Positions 1 through 12,100 of a stretch of DNA of 30,667 nt are shown here, in pieces. Under the pieces are notes generated by a model that was given only the letters and a program-made list of their open reading frames with translations, made no database searches and had not been told where the DNA came from. The translations under genes and the position numbers were made by a program. How positions within the stretch are numbered: the stretch's first letter is position 1; each line of letters opens with the position of its first letter. Source of the stretch: Parachlorella kessleri (Eukaryota; Chlorophyta; Trebouxiophyceae; Chlorellales; Chlorellaceae); assembly GCA_001598975.1 (NCBI GenBank), contig BBXU01000507.1:1-30667 (forward strand), read 5' to 3'.

Positions 1-189
1 TCCGGGCCAGCCCTTGGCACTCCCCACAACCGCAATACGTGGGGCTCAACATAAGCAATATCCTTAGACCACAACCTGTGACGCTAGCTGCGCCCGGCCC
101 TTTCAATCTAGCATCCTTGTAATTAGTTAAGGCCTGGGCTGGGACCAGAAGCCAACCTCGCAGGCGCCGAAACCCCAGATTGCTTTCTA

Positions 190-3100
190 TCAAGCAGACC
201 GCTGGGAGCCGCGGCTGCCCACCTGAGGCAACAGGCTGCTCAGGCCGCCCCCGTTCTTAGCCGCCTGCGCTGCCGGCGAGGTGGGCGTGTCAGCGGGCGA
301 CAGGCCCAGTTGGGGCGAGGCAGCAGCGGCGGACGCGCGGGCGGTGGTGGGGGTCGCGCCGTCCTCCGGCGTGCCGGCGCCGCTGTTGCCGCCGGCGGCG
401 GCGGCAAGCCGTGCGGCGGCGGCACCGGCGGTGGGGGGCTTCTTTTGCAGGGCGTCCGCCAGCAAATCCCTGGAGGCATGCATCCCAAGTTGCTTTGCAT
501 TGCACCGGCCAAGCCTCAAGTATACAAGGCTTTAGGATCAACATGGATGATGTCCAGAGGGTGATGGTCCCAAGCCCCTGCATTGCTGGGGGAGAGGATG
601 ATACAAGGATCGCGCCCGACCGCACACAGCGTAGGCCCTACCCGGCTCAAATGTTGGCACATGACAGCAGCTTCCATAGCGCCACAACTACCAACGCCCT
701 TATGTGTGGACCTTGTCTGCAACGACATTATGAAAAAGCTCTCCCCTCCTTTCCCTGGACTCTTGACATCCTTTTACTCCCCAAACCACACCCCTCCTTT
801 CCCAGGACTCGATCCTCTGTAACCCCCCAAGCCACACACCTCACACACGCCCCAGCTACCGCCATGACTCATCCCCACCTCAGCACCCCGATGACGCCGC
901 TGAATGTGGGCCGGTCCAGCGGGTTCCCCTCCCAGCAGCTGCGTATGAGCCGGCAGTAGGTCTCGAGTCCCTCAAAGTCGCCGCCATTGCCGGGCAGCAA
1001 GTGGGGCTGGGGGATCTCCAGGCGGCCTCCCTCCATCACAATGGTCACCACCTGCCAAGGGTTAGTCGTGCCCCAGGGCAGCTCCCAAGTCAGCATCTCC
1101 CACAGCACAACGCCAAAGGCGTACACGTCCTGCATGGAGGACGCAGGATTGAGTCATAAGCCACGGGTGATTCAGCACCGATCCATGGTAGGCATACCAT
1201 GCCTCTGCCCGCATAATCCTGGTTCGAAAGTGAGGGCTACAAGCGAAGACAAAACCCCCGCCTGCAGGGCTGGGAGACATGGCGCACACTAAAGCCATGC
1301 GGGAGGCCCCTTGCCAGGTGGACATTTCCGCCAGACAACCGCACCGAACCGATCACATGGTTGCAGGCAGGCGGAGAAACCAAGAGTTGGCACCCAAGCA
1401 AGCAACCAGGCTGGCAACGTCAAGTGACGAGCACGCCTACCTACAATGACCGAGCACGCCCATCTACAATGAGCAGCAGATATACTACGGCCGGAGCGGC
1501 ACAGGCACCACCCACACAACGCAGCTGGCAGGGCAGATAGACGACGGCTAGTACGCCACGTGTACAACAACACAAGTATCGCCCCAGCAACATCGGCCAC
1601 AGGATTTGTTTCCCAGCATCACCCACCGAGGCAAAGTTGGCGCTCTGCCCCGCGAGGATCTCGGGCGCCAGCCAGCGGGGGTTGGTGGCGGCCATGGAGG
1701 ATACCACGGAAGATTCCTCCATCATCTTGGACAGGTTGAAGTCGCTGACCTTGACCCGCCAGTGCTTGTCCACCAGGCTGCAGCAGCGCGAGAGGGGTAG
1801 ACCAGGGTAAGACTAATTGATTAGTCATGAGACAATGCATGCCTCACCCGCTAGCGGCCGCTCGAGCTTGCCAACCAGGCTGCGGTTGCCCAACAGGAAT
1901 AACCAGGGGTTAGACAGCCTGATCAGGCCATGCGCCAAGCTTTGTCAGCGGAACTGCGCTAACGAGGCGCGCATGCGCATCAGCAGGGTGACCCAGGTGC
2001 TCTGGCAGCAGACGACATCAACTGGACAAAGCAGCACCACTGTGAGGACGGGACCGGGCGCTGCTCCAGGGCGAAGGGGGGCACTCACAGGTTGGGGCTC
2101 TTCAGGTCTCGGTGGATGATGGCCGGGTGGTGGGCATGGAGGTACAGCATCCCCTTGGCAGCATCCAGCATCTGCGCCAGGGAGGGCATGGAATCCTGGA
2201 GGGCTCTGTCCGATGCAAGAACAGGTAATCAGCGAGGCTCGTCCACCACCGCCAAGTTGCAATGGTACCGTGGATCCCCAGGGAGCGCAGCGCGTTCCAG
2301 AAGGAGAGCACCGCACGCCACGCCCCAAGAGGTCCCCATACCCCAAATCACACTCCCTTCCTCCCTGACATCCACCTTAACCTGCAACCCTGCCCCCCTG
2401 CCCTCATTTGCTACCCCTCAATGCATGCAATCCTGCCCACCCACCCCACCCAACATCATCCACAGAGAACGCACCGAAAGCTCAGCCACAGCTATGTGTT
2501 ATGCCCTGGGCATATAAATCATTGTTTTGTTTTCCCCTCAACCCACCCATCTCCCAGGGCACCACTCAGCGCTGCTACAGCTCAATGTGCACAGGAGTCG
2601 GGCCACCAACGACTTCCGTCCCACACACCATGTTCAGCCGGCGGGGCCAGTCCAGCTGCGCTGCGCGCGCTGGGCTGCTCCTGGCCAGCCGCAGCACGTC
2701 GTGCAGCGACCCGCGGGCGCAGTACTCTGTGACCACGCAGGGCGGGGTGGGGCAGACGCCCAGGAACGACACGATGTTGGGGTGGCGGAGGGCAGCCATC
2801 ATGCCCGCCTCCTGCAACACAGCACAACCAGGGAGAGCGGTCTGCATGGTCTGCCAATACAGACGCCCAGGAAGGAGACGATGTTGGGGTGGCGCAGGGC
2901 CACCATCATGCCCGCCTCCTGCACAGAATAATGCGGTCAGGAAGGGGACTGGAGTGGTCTGCCACCAGCATGGAACTCCAAAGGAGAAGGGTGGTAGGTT
3001 TTCTGGCACCACACAGGAGGTCAGACAGCATTGACACCATGGTAAATCCCCAGCCTGGCGGGGCCACCAGCTCACCCCCACTGCCTGCCGGGTTCCCTCC

Positions 3101-6100
3101 AGGCATGTGCTGCAGGTTGAGGAAGGTGTAACCAAACCGCTGTGTCGGCCTGGGCAGTCTGGGAGACCCTACCCTGACGGGTTGGACAGCTCTCTAGTTC
3201 CCCAGCTATCAAGGTCCGCTGCCCGCACCTGCTGCAGGTTGAAGAGGATGGGGTTGGACAGGGACAGCGCCAGCTCAGCAGCAGCGTCCAGGTCATCACC
3301 CATGTTGACCCCGGTGTTGAGCAGCAGCTTGACAGCGACCATGGTCTCATGCCACTTGGCCAGGTAAACCTGCGCAGGGAGGCACAGAGATGCAAGACAT
3401 GGCATCAAATCAGCACTACATAGAGCCCACTAGCTGCATGCCACCTGGCAGCGTAGATCTGGTTAGGGAGAAAAACAAAAGCATGGAAAAGACTTAGCAA
3501 GGACCTAATGTGACTTGCGGATGTAGAACAACAGGAGCAAAGACAGAGCTGACAAATTTGGAACAGCACTTGTCGTGCAAAAGGAGAGCTGTGTCATGCA
3601 TTCCTGTCAGTAGTAGCATTACTTCAACGTAGTACTTCACAGCGGCAGACAGCACCTCATGTCAATGACCGACTTAAGCTGCCCAAAGGGATTTATGCTG
3701 CTTCTCGCACAGCATCCCCTTGGACAGTGGATGGTAGCAGCGACCCACACACTGTACCCCCCCGTCTGAAACAGCCCTCCCAAGGACCGCCGCAAAGAGC
3801 ACTCCCACTCCGACTCACGACCGATGGGTTGACTCACCCGCCCAAAGGACCCCTCCCCAATCTGCTTCTGCAGGGCCAGGTCCTTGAATGACAGCATCCA
3901 CATCTTCACATCCATGTTCAGCGAGGGCCCCGAGCTCTGGGGCTTGCTGCACAGCACGCACAGCAGGGAGGGGAGCGCTGTCAGCACGCCACAGCCGCCA
4001 GATGTGCACAGGCCTGTGCCTAATGAGCTGTACAAAAAAACGAGGAGCCCCAACCACAGAAAGGCTCAACCGAGCTGAGGCAAAACGTCCGCTCCATACC
4101 CAACACCTTGACAGTACAATGAAGTCCACAGGGATGTTGATGTCCTGCCCTTCCCACTGGTATGGTCCTCGGACCCACCTAGGACAATATGTATCTTCAG
4201 CAACTGCCACAGGCAGCCGGCTCTCCAGCCTGGAAGGACACACGCTGGCATGTGCAAACACAGCCTGTTTTGCTAGCGGCCTGGAGACACCCAGGCTGGA
4301 GATGCCACAAGCGCCATCGGCTACTCACCCTCCTCCCTTCTCCACTACAGCTCCACCACCCGCAATCCTCCAGAACAGTCAGTCGTTCCTGCCATGCCAA
4401 GAGCATGACCCCCTCCCGTACCGCTTTCCTGGCTTCCCCCTTTCCCCCCGCCCCCCTCCTCCTCCCGCCACCCACGCGCCCACCCACCTGCTGTTGCCCC
4501 GGTGCACGGGGGTCCCCGCCGCGCTGCTGCCGCTGCCGCCGCTGCCCACTACTGCTGCCACCGCCGCCGCGTCCGCCACTGCCCGCGGCGTGCTGCGCTC
4601 GTTGTCGTTGCCGCTCTTTATCCGCTCCTGCTCGTCCAGCTTGGCAAGGATGGACTGCAGGACCGGGTCGTTGTCCAGAGACAGGGCGCCATGCTGGCTG
4701 CAGGGGTGCGGCACAGGGGGGGAGATGCAGATTAGTCACCACTAACTTCTTGCTAGTAAGCCATTTTAGTAAGCCATCTATTGAAGGTAGGGCGCCATGC
4801 TGGCTGCAGGGGTGCGGCACAAGGGGGGGGGGGGGGGGGGGGTTCACATTAGTCACCACTAGGCCCTTGTTAATAACCGACTATTAGAAGGTGGGGCGCA
4901 TGGGTAGGGTCGCCTGGTCAGTGGAACTCGCCACAACTGGCAACAGGGTTGCAACACCCTACTTGCACAGTGCGCTACAGGTAACAACAGCACACATACT
5001 GCCTCACGCAAGCCCCTCAGGGCCTGCCCCCTCGCCCCGTGCCACCTTCCTCCCTCGCAACGCCTCTCGTCCCTCACTCCACACACCTGTTGCTCTCGGC
5101 CGCTGCCTGCTGGCTGCTGCTGTGCCCGCTCTCCGAGCTGCCCAGCCCGTTGGGCACCCTGGCAGCAGCAATGGTGCCCGAGGCAACGCCGGCCGACATC
5201 AGCCTGGCGCCGTTGGCGGGGCCCAGGTGTCCTAGGGGTGAGGTGGGTCCCAGGGGTGGCTTGGGACCCAGCTGAGACCATGTGGGGGGTCCAGGCGGGT
5301 GCACCGCTGCAGGCAGCATCACAGCGGCAAACATTGTCAGTACAGCAAGGATAGAGAGGGGTATGGAAGAAGACTATAGCCCTGAAGCGACTCCACCTCC
5401 CAGGCCAGGAAGTCATCACCACCATCGACTAGCACGTCCACGGACGGCCAAGCAAGCCCAGGACCATCCCAGCAACCCGCAGGTTTCGGCCGTCGGGCGC
5501 CTTGGCCTTAGCACATCCAGTCAGCGCTCGCTCATCTACAATATCCCCTACCCATCCTGTCTCTCTGTCTCTCAGACAGCCACCCCCCCATGCCAGACCA
5601 TCCCTCCCACCTAGGCTACAGCTACCGCTACAGGCACGACACCCACTCACCCACTGCTTGGGGTGCGGCGCCTCGACCCTAACATAATATGCCAATGCTC
5701 GCCCTTCAAGCGCATCGCCTACCACTCCCTGTCTCGCATACGACCCTCCTACAAAGCAACCCCACACCTTCTCCCCCACTTAGGCTACAGCTTCTACCCC
5801 CGCACCAAACCGCACACACCCACTGCCTTAGGGTAGGGCGCCTCGCCCTTCTCAGAGTCCGTCAACCGCTCTCCCTTGGTCTGCTGCCGCCGCCTCTTGC
5901 GCCGAAGGCACAGCCACGCGATCAGCGCGGCTGCCACGACCGCCACCGCGCCGCCAGCGGCGGCCCCCGCGATGACGCCCACGTTGCTGCTGCTGCCGCC
6001 GCCGCTGGGGGGCGGGGGTGAGGGGCTGGGCGAGGGGGAGGGTGAGGGGCTGGGTGATGGGGAGGGGGAGAGGGGGACCACGTCCTGGGATAGCTGGGTG

Positions 6101-9100
6101 GCACTGTAGATGGTGCCGAAGCCTGCAGGCAGAGGATCTTACATAATATGACACATACTATGACACATATGAGGGGAGCATCCTGGGAGAGCTGGATGGC
6201 GCTGCAGATGGTGCCAAAGCCTGCGGGCGGCGGTTTTGACACAAGCCACTGGTGAGGGCGCAAAGCAAACCGCAGAGGGCTCAGAGCGGGCGACGTGGGG
6301 AAGGGCAGGGGCCACACCGTTTGAAAAAGCTGAATGACAGTGTGAGTGACCCACACCCTTGAAAACGGCGAGATCGACGGTAACCTGTGGCGCGTACAAA
6401 CCGCGGGGCAGGCGCCCGGCAGCTTCAGCGCCCATGGCGGGCGGGGTTACTAATGGTTGACTACACGGAGCTCACCTAGCAGGCTCGCCGCCAGGGCCTC
6501 GGTGACGTTGGGGTTGCTAAGGATGGTGTACAGCTCTGTCGGGTCGCTGAGGCTGGTTAGGAAGGTGACGTTGGTCAGCAGTGTCTGAGCGCTGGAGGGG
6601 TTGACGGGCAGATTGTAGGGGTTGACGTTGCCCTCGGCCTGCAGGCAGTTCACCTCATCTTTCACATCAGGTGTTGGGCAGCAATTTTGCGGGCCTTCAG
6701 GCCTCCTTCAGGCAATGCCGGCAACACAGCCACCCTCTGGCCGTCGTTCTGGAATATCTGCCACCGCGTCCCCTGCCCCCATACTTTAGCTACTCCTGGT
6801 GGTGTCCTTAACCCTTCACTACCCCAAGGATCCCCTGGCCCCCACCAGTACTATGGTGGTGTCCCAACCCCAGGCATCCCCTGCCCCCTACCCATACTCC
6901 ACCTCATCACTCCCACCCGTGCCAGCAGCCCCTCAGTACCAGTACCAACACCAGTACCCAAACCAGTTGCAGCCTTACACCCGAAAAAGCACCCACTCCC
7001 CAAGTCAGACCCAGCCACGCATCCCACAAGCCGCTCACCGAGACAATGGTAATGTTTTTGGGGCCGGTATAGCCTGCCGCGTTCAGCGCGGGGGTCCACG
7101 CCTCATACATGGCTGACAGCAGGGCCACCTGCTGCCCCTCGTTTGAGGGGTTAAAGATGCCCACATTGTCGCCCACAAAGAAGTCCTGGGTCCACTGGAG
7201 GGTGGTGGGGGAGGAGGGGGGCGGCGGGGAGGGCGAGGGGGAGGGGGGAGGGGGAGGGGCCGCCCCCGGCTGCTGAGCCAGGAAGACTTGCAGCCCATTG
7301 AGCTGCACAGGGGAGGCATAGGGAGGCACATAGACATGGATGTGTGGGCACAAACAGGTGGGGCAGCGGACAGCTGAGTCCCTTGCAAGCATGCCAGCAG
7401 TGTGCGTTATTTGCAAGCATTAGCCGCCTGCTGAGGTTGGACCAGGCATGTGTTCTGCCACCATGGTCTGCGGCTGTGCCTAAGGGGTGCCTAAGGCAGA
7501 CCTTCACATGCCCTGCCCTGGAAGGGAATCCCTGCAGCGGGCCAAATGCGGTACGATACCAAAACTGGACTGGGGGGCTGAACCAGCACTAAGGCTATCA
7601 ATGCTGCGTAACGCGTTCCAAGTCAGCATGTAGTCACCCATGACTCACCGTCATGCTGGTCCCCGAGCCCACCACCACCACGTGCGACCCCTCGGCCCCG
7701 CCGCAGCTGAAGGTGCCGTTGCTGCCGGTGTTACAAGCGGTCCCCGAGGGGGCGCCCCCATCCGAGCCGAGGGTGTCATTTGCCACCAGCACTTGGTCTA
7801 TGCCGTTGGCGCCCGGCAGTGCAACGGCTGCAGCAGGCAAAGCAGGCTGACTTCCCAGCGTCGCCAGGTGTAGGGACGGGGCTGGCCGGCAGGTGGTTAC
7901 TGTCCCTGGTTTGGCACGGCCGCCACGCCAGCACCCGGCGCGGCCCACAACACCGATGCACCCCAAGGTCAGTGATGAAGCCTCCAAGGTCGCCGGCCCT
8001 AACGTTTGCCAGTATAGGGCTGGTGCGTCCCACAGCACCGTCTGACCCAAAATGGCATGGAAGCCTCCAAAGTCGCCGCTCCTCTCGGCTGCCCAGGGGG
8101 GGACACACCACTGGTTTCCCCACCCCCACCCCCAAGCCTTAACAAACCCGCCCCTCCTTCAGCTCCCACTTAGCCAAGTGCCACCCCATCGGCGGGCCAC
8201 TCCACTGCAAGTATGCCATGACAGCTGCTCTCCTCTCCCAACAAACCTGCCTGCCACAGCGCGTTAATGGACGTGACCCACACGCAACCCCGAAGCCAGC
8301 GCCACAGCCTCTCCGCAGCTTTGAGAGTTTCCTTTCCTCCTTTCCTAAACAGCTCAGGTGATGGCTCACCTGCCACGGCGCCCATGTAACCCAGGTCCAA
8401 CGCCAGCGCTGCTGTGTCGCTGCCCCGCACGGAGAGCTGGTCTGGAGAAGTGTAGGTCCCCTCTGTGGTGCCGCCGCCGCTGGCTGTTGCGGTGTAGTCT
8501 TTGTTAACACTTACAGAGGAAGCTGCAGTGGCAGCACGGGTGGGAGAGGCAGGGGGTCATACACCTGTCAGCTGGACGCCAGTCCCAAAGTCATTTCATG
8601 TTGTGTTTGGCTTGAGTTTCACAGGACGGGGCGAGGAAAGGTGAGACAAGCTGCAAGGCAGATACAAGTTCAAGGTGGCTAGGTAGCGTATGAGTGACAC
8701 CAGGGACAGATGTCATATGAATACTCATGTCAGCAGTGCATCACAGTTCTCTCCCGCCAGGCAGACCAGCACAGGCGATGTGTCCAGCACGAAGTGCTGC
8801 ACAGGTCAGATTCCCTCCTGGATCCACCTAGATCTCCTGGATCCACCGAATCACACACAAGGAAGGGGGTGACAACTAGGAAGGCAGCCCTACCTGCTGG
8901 GTAGACCTGCACGCTGTGACAGGCCCAGATTCCTCTTGTGGATCCACAGATACCACCCACAGCGACAAGGAGCCCTACCTGCTGGGTAAGCCTGGACGCT
9001 GCACAGGTCCAGGTTCCCCCCTTGGATGTACAGGTACCGCCCGGGCCCCGAGCACGCCCAGCTGCCGCTGTCTCCGCTGCCCAGGGCCACACTTGAAGCG

Positions 9101-12100
9101 CAAGGGGTTCCCGAGGGGTTCGGGGAATCCCCTAGGGTGATGGTGGCGCCGGAGATGCCGCCCTGGCCCGCTGTCAGGACGACTGTGGAGATGTTGAGGG
9201 ATTGCTGAAGGTCCACCTGCCAAAACAGGGGGCGGAGAGGGATATGAATGAACACTTCACCCAACACTACGTAACAACTGGGGACCACCTGGAGAGCAAT
9301 GGTGCCCAGACATGCTTGCGAGGTGTGTCCTGATAAAAAACAGGGGCCTGCTCAAGCGAGCAGAGAAAGCACTGGTGAAGCTAGCTGGCCACCAGGGGGC
9401 CTGGAAAGGTTGCACTTCCTCCCGGACTAACATAGGTATTCAGGGTCTGATACTGAGGTTTGATCGGAGAGCGCATGTGTGTGGTGGGGTGGGCTGGGGT
9501 GGGGGACTCTTGATATACATCACTTATACCTCTGCGCTCCGCTGCAACCAGCAGCAGGACGCTCCTCCATATGCTCCAGGTTCAGATACACCATGCACTG
9601 GGGTGTCACCGCATCTCTCCCACAGGCATTGAAAGTAGTGGGCTCCGCCGGATCAACAGCCAGGCAGCCTAGCTGTGCAACAGAAGAAGGGAGCGCGTGG
9701 GGCTCCAGACACCCCCGCTTACACACGGCGGCCGCCACGTCCCATGACGTCCTCATGCCCAAACCCACAGCATGCCACAGCGCAGCCCAGCGTACCTGCC
9801 AGAAGGCGCCATCCCCGCTGGCAGAGTAGCAGCTGTCAGGCTCCGAGGGGGGCATCGCCTCAACCGGCGCCCCAGCATTGGCGGCGGAGCCCCAGGCGGT
9901 GCCCCCGAAAGCCATGTCGCCTCCCAAGTAGCTCTGGTCGGAGGCATAGCAGGGCAGGGTGGCAATAGCAGTGCTGGCGGCCAGCGGGTTTATGCGGGAG
10001 TTAAGGGCTGCTGTGTCCCAGGCCGTGGCGCCCGCCTCAGCAGACGCGTCGTACATGTTGGTGCCATTGAGCGCCACCTGCAGGTAAGGGCCATGACATA
10101 TATAGGTAGCTGCGCAAGGCTACGGCTGGGCGGTGAGGCCTGGGCGTATTTGTTTATTTAGCTATGCCAGATACCAAAGTGGCATTGCAGCATGGCATGG
10201 GGCCATGACAGAAGACTTCGCATGTACCAAGAACCCCAGCCATTGAATCCAGGCACGACAATGGTGGTCAGCTCACTGCCTGCTTTTCCACCGCAATGCC
10301 TGTGTATCTTCTTATGCCAGAACTTCACACATGCAGGGCCCGGCCAAACACCTCTTCCCTGCCTAAACCAGTCTTCACCCCGCATAGGAGAAGCCCTGAA
10401 CTGCTCACCACTTCACCACGGAACAACACGCCCTGTAGACTGATGGAGGCGCACCTGCTGCACCCCATTGGCACAGTTGCCGGCAGCTGCCAGGCACGGC
10501 CCCAGGCTGTTGAACACCTGGTACGTGCTGTCCCCGCTTTGGATGTAGTACCGAGGAGAGCTGGGGATCTGCAGAGGGCACCAAAGGCGAAGTAAGGTAC
10601 AACATGGCCAACAACAAATGATGCGCCATGGGGTCTATTCCCCCTTTGCAACTAATGGTGGTTTAATCCCGCAGCGTACAAACTAGCAGCCGCCACCCCG
10701 GCCCAAATGTTCCCTATCCCAGCCTGCCACAGTGATGACAAGTGGCGATTCTTCGCGTGGGTAGATAGCTCAATTCCAACCAAAGACTAGACACATGTAC
10801 GACGAGCAGCCGTTGCAAGGACTGGCTACCGCCGCAGCGCATTCTATTAGCACACAGCACTCTTGAACGGCACACTAAAGATCACCAAAAGCCAATGCAG
10901 GCCATTTCCAGCCCAATGGGTCCTGTCTGGCATCGCCGGATGCCCCTACCTGCCCACACAGGTCGGTGCCGTTGCCCTGTGGCAGGATGGTAATGTTGGC
11001 GGTGTTCGGCAGATCCCAGTTCGTGGGGAGGGACCCTGCATGAATATCTCATTACCATGATGAGAATTGCCATGGCGTCTTAAGCCCCTGCGGTGCACTC
11101 TGCAGTGCCTAACCTCTGCTCTGCTAACCAACGCAGCTGGCACCCGCCATAATGCCGTCTTGGGCCCCTCTTGCTTCGTGCATTCCACCTCGAATAAATG
11201 CAATTGCTGCCATTTCCTCCCCGTCCGATGCTGCAGGTGTGGCAGCGCCACAGCAATCCAACTCCTGTCCCAGCCACCCTAGAAGCCGACAATGTTGCAA
11301 GCCAGGCGCTACACACCACTTGCTTTGGCTCATGTCGCTTCCATGACACAACTACTCATGCAGATGAACTCTCAAAGCTAACACAACCCACCAAAGCCTG
11401 ACTCAGCTGCTTACCACTCACCTATGTCCAGCCAAGCCCCCTACAACAAAGCAGGTTTAGCATACGGGACTTCCCGCCGGCACTCCACCCACCATTGAAC
11501 TGGTTGTCATGCAGCGTGAGCTCCTCTAGGCTTGAGAATGCCCAGCCCTCAGGCAGGGACCCTTGGAAGGCATTGTTGTCTAGCGTCAGCCGCCGCAGGC
11601 CCTCACTCCCACCGCTGCCCCAGTTGGCGGGAAGCCCGCTGAGCTTGTTGCTGGCCAGGCGCAGCGTGGACAGCAGGGGCAGGTTGCCCGCCTGGTTCCA
11701 GTCGGAGGGGATAGAGCCTACAGGAGCCAGCCCGGCACGGTGAGTCTGCTAAGCCGCACCTACTAGACATGCTCTAGCCCCCTTAATGCAACACGTGACC
11801 AGCAGCTTCGTGATATCCAAGATCAGTTGTGGGCCACAACAATGACACTGGAAAGAACATGGGAGGTCAGTGCCCAGCCGCACGGGGCCACTACACAAGG
11901 GATTGCACACGTGATTGCGAGCACTTTGCAGGGCAAGCCGCCCTGGGATCCCGCCAGTACTGCATCCAATCCCCTCAGCAATGGTATCTATGGGCTCTAA
12001 GCAGCCGGCCCCTCACCAGACAGGCTGTTGTTAGATAGGTCCAGCAAGGTCAGCGAGTTGAGCTGAGACAGTGAGTTTGAGGCGATTGTGCCCTCCAGCC

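Larger units (their letters stand above)
879..3946 (-). other. RLK-A exons 16-21: TKL (Raf/CTR1-like) protein kinase domain
   Basis: Motifs in order: glycine loop IGEGSFGRVYLA; VAVKLL with the ATP-binding Lys (about residue 1085); helix-C Glu in QEAGMMAALRHPNIV (about 1119-1120); hinge VVTEYCARGSLHDVL; catalytic loop HRDLKSPN (Asp about 1201); metal-binding motif KVSDFNLSK (Asp about 1219); activation segment with S/T sites; NPRWLAPEIL; DVYAFGVVLWEMLTWELPW; and CWEGNPLDRPTF with the closing Arg. HRDLKSPN plus NPRWLAPE is typical of TKL/MAP3K-like kinases. The Gly of DFG is Asn, a change I believe recurs in green-algal TKL kinases. All core catalytic residues are present, so activity as a Ser/Thr kinase is expected. 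Confidence 0.95.

Noticed and set aside
1130..1230. GGTTCGAAA, like a tRNA T-loop
   Set aside because: No acceptor stem, D arm or anticodon arm could be folded around it; it lies in a kinase intron.
4120..4215. Possible extra RLK-A exon (reads RGPYQWEGQDINIPVDFIVL)
   Set aside because: It looks mildly coding, but exons 15 and 16 already join in phase, and no in-phase acceptor and donor pair could be fixed around it.
3888..4745. Plus-strand frame of 285 codons
   Set aside because: It is antisense to kinase and linker exons, has low-complexity Pro/Ala/Ser composition from GC-rich DNA and no recognisable domain.
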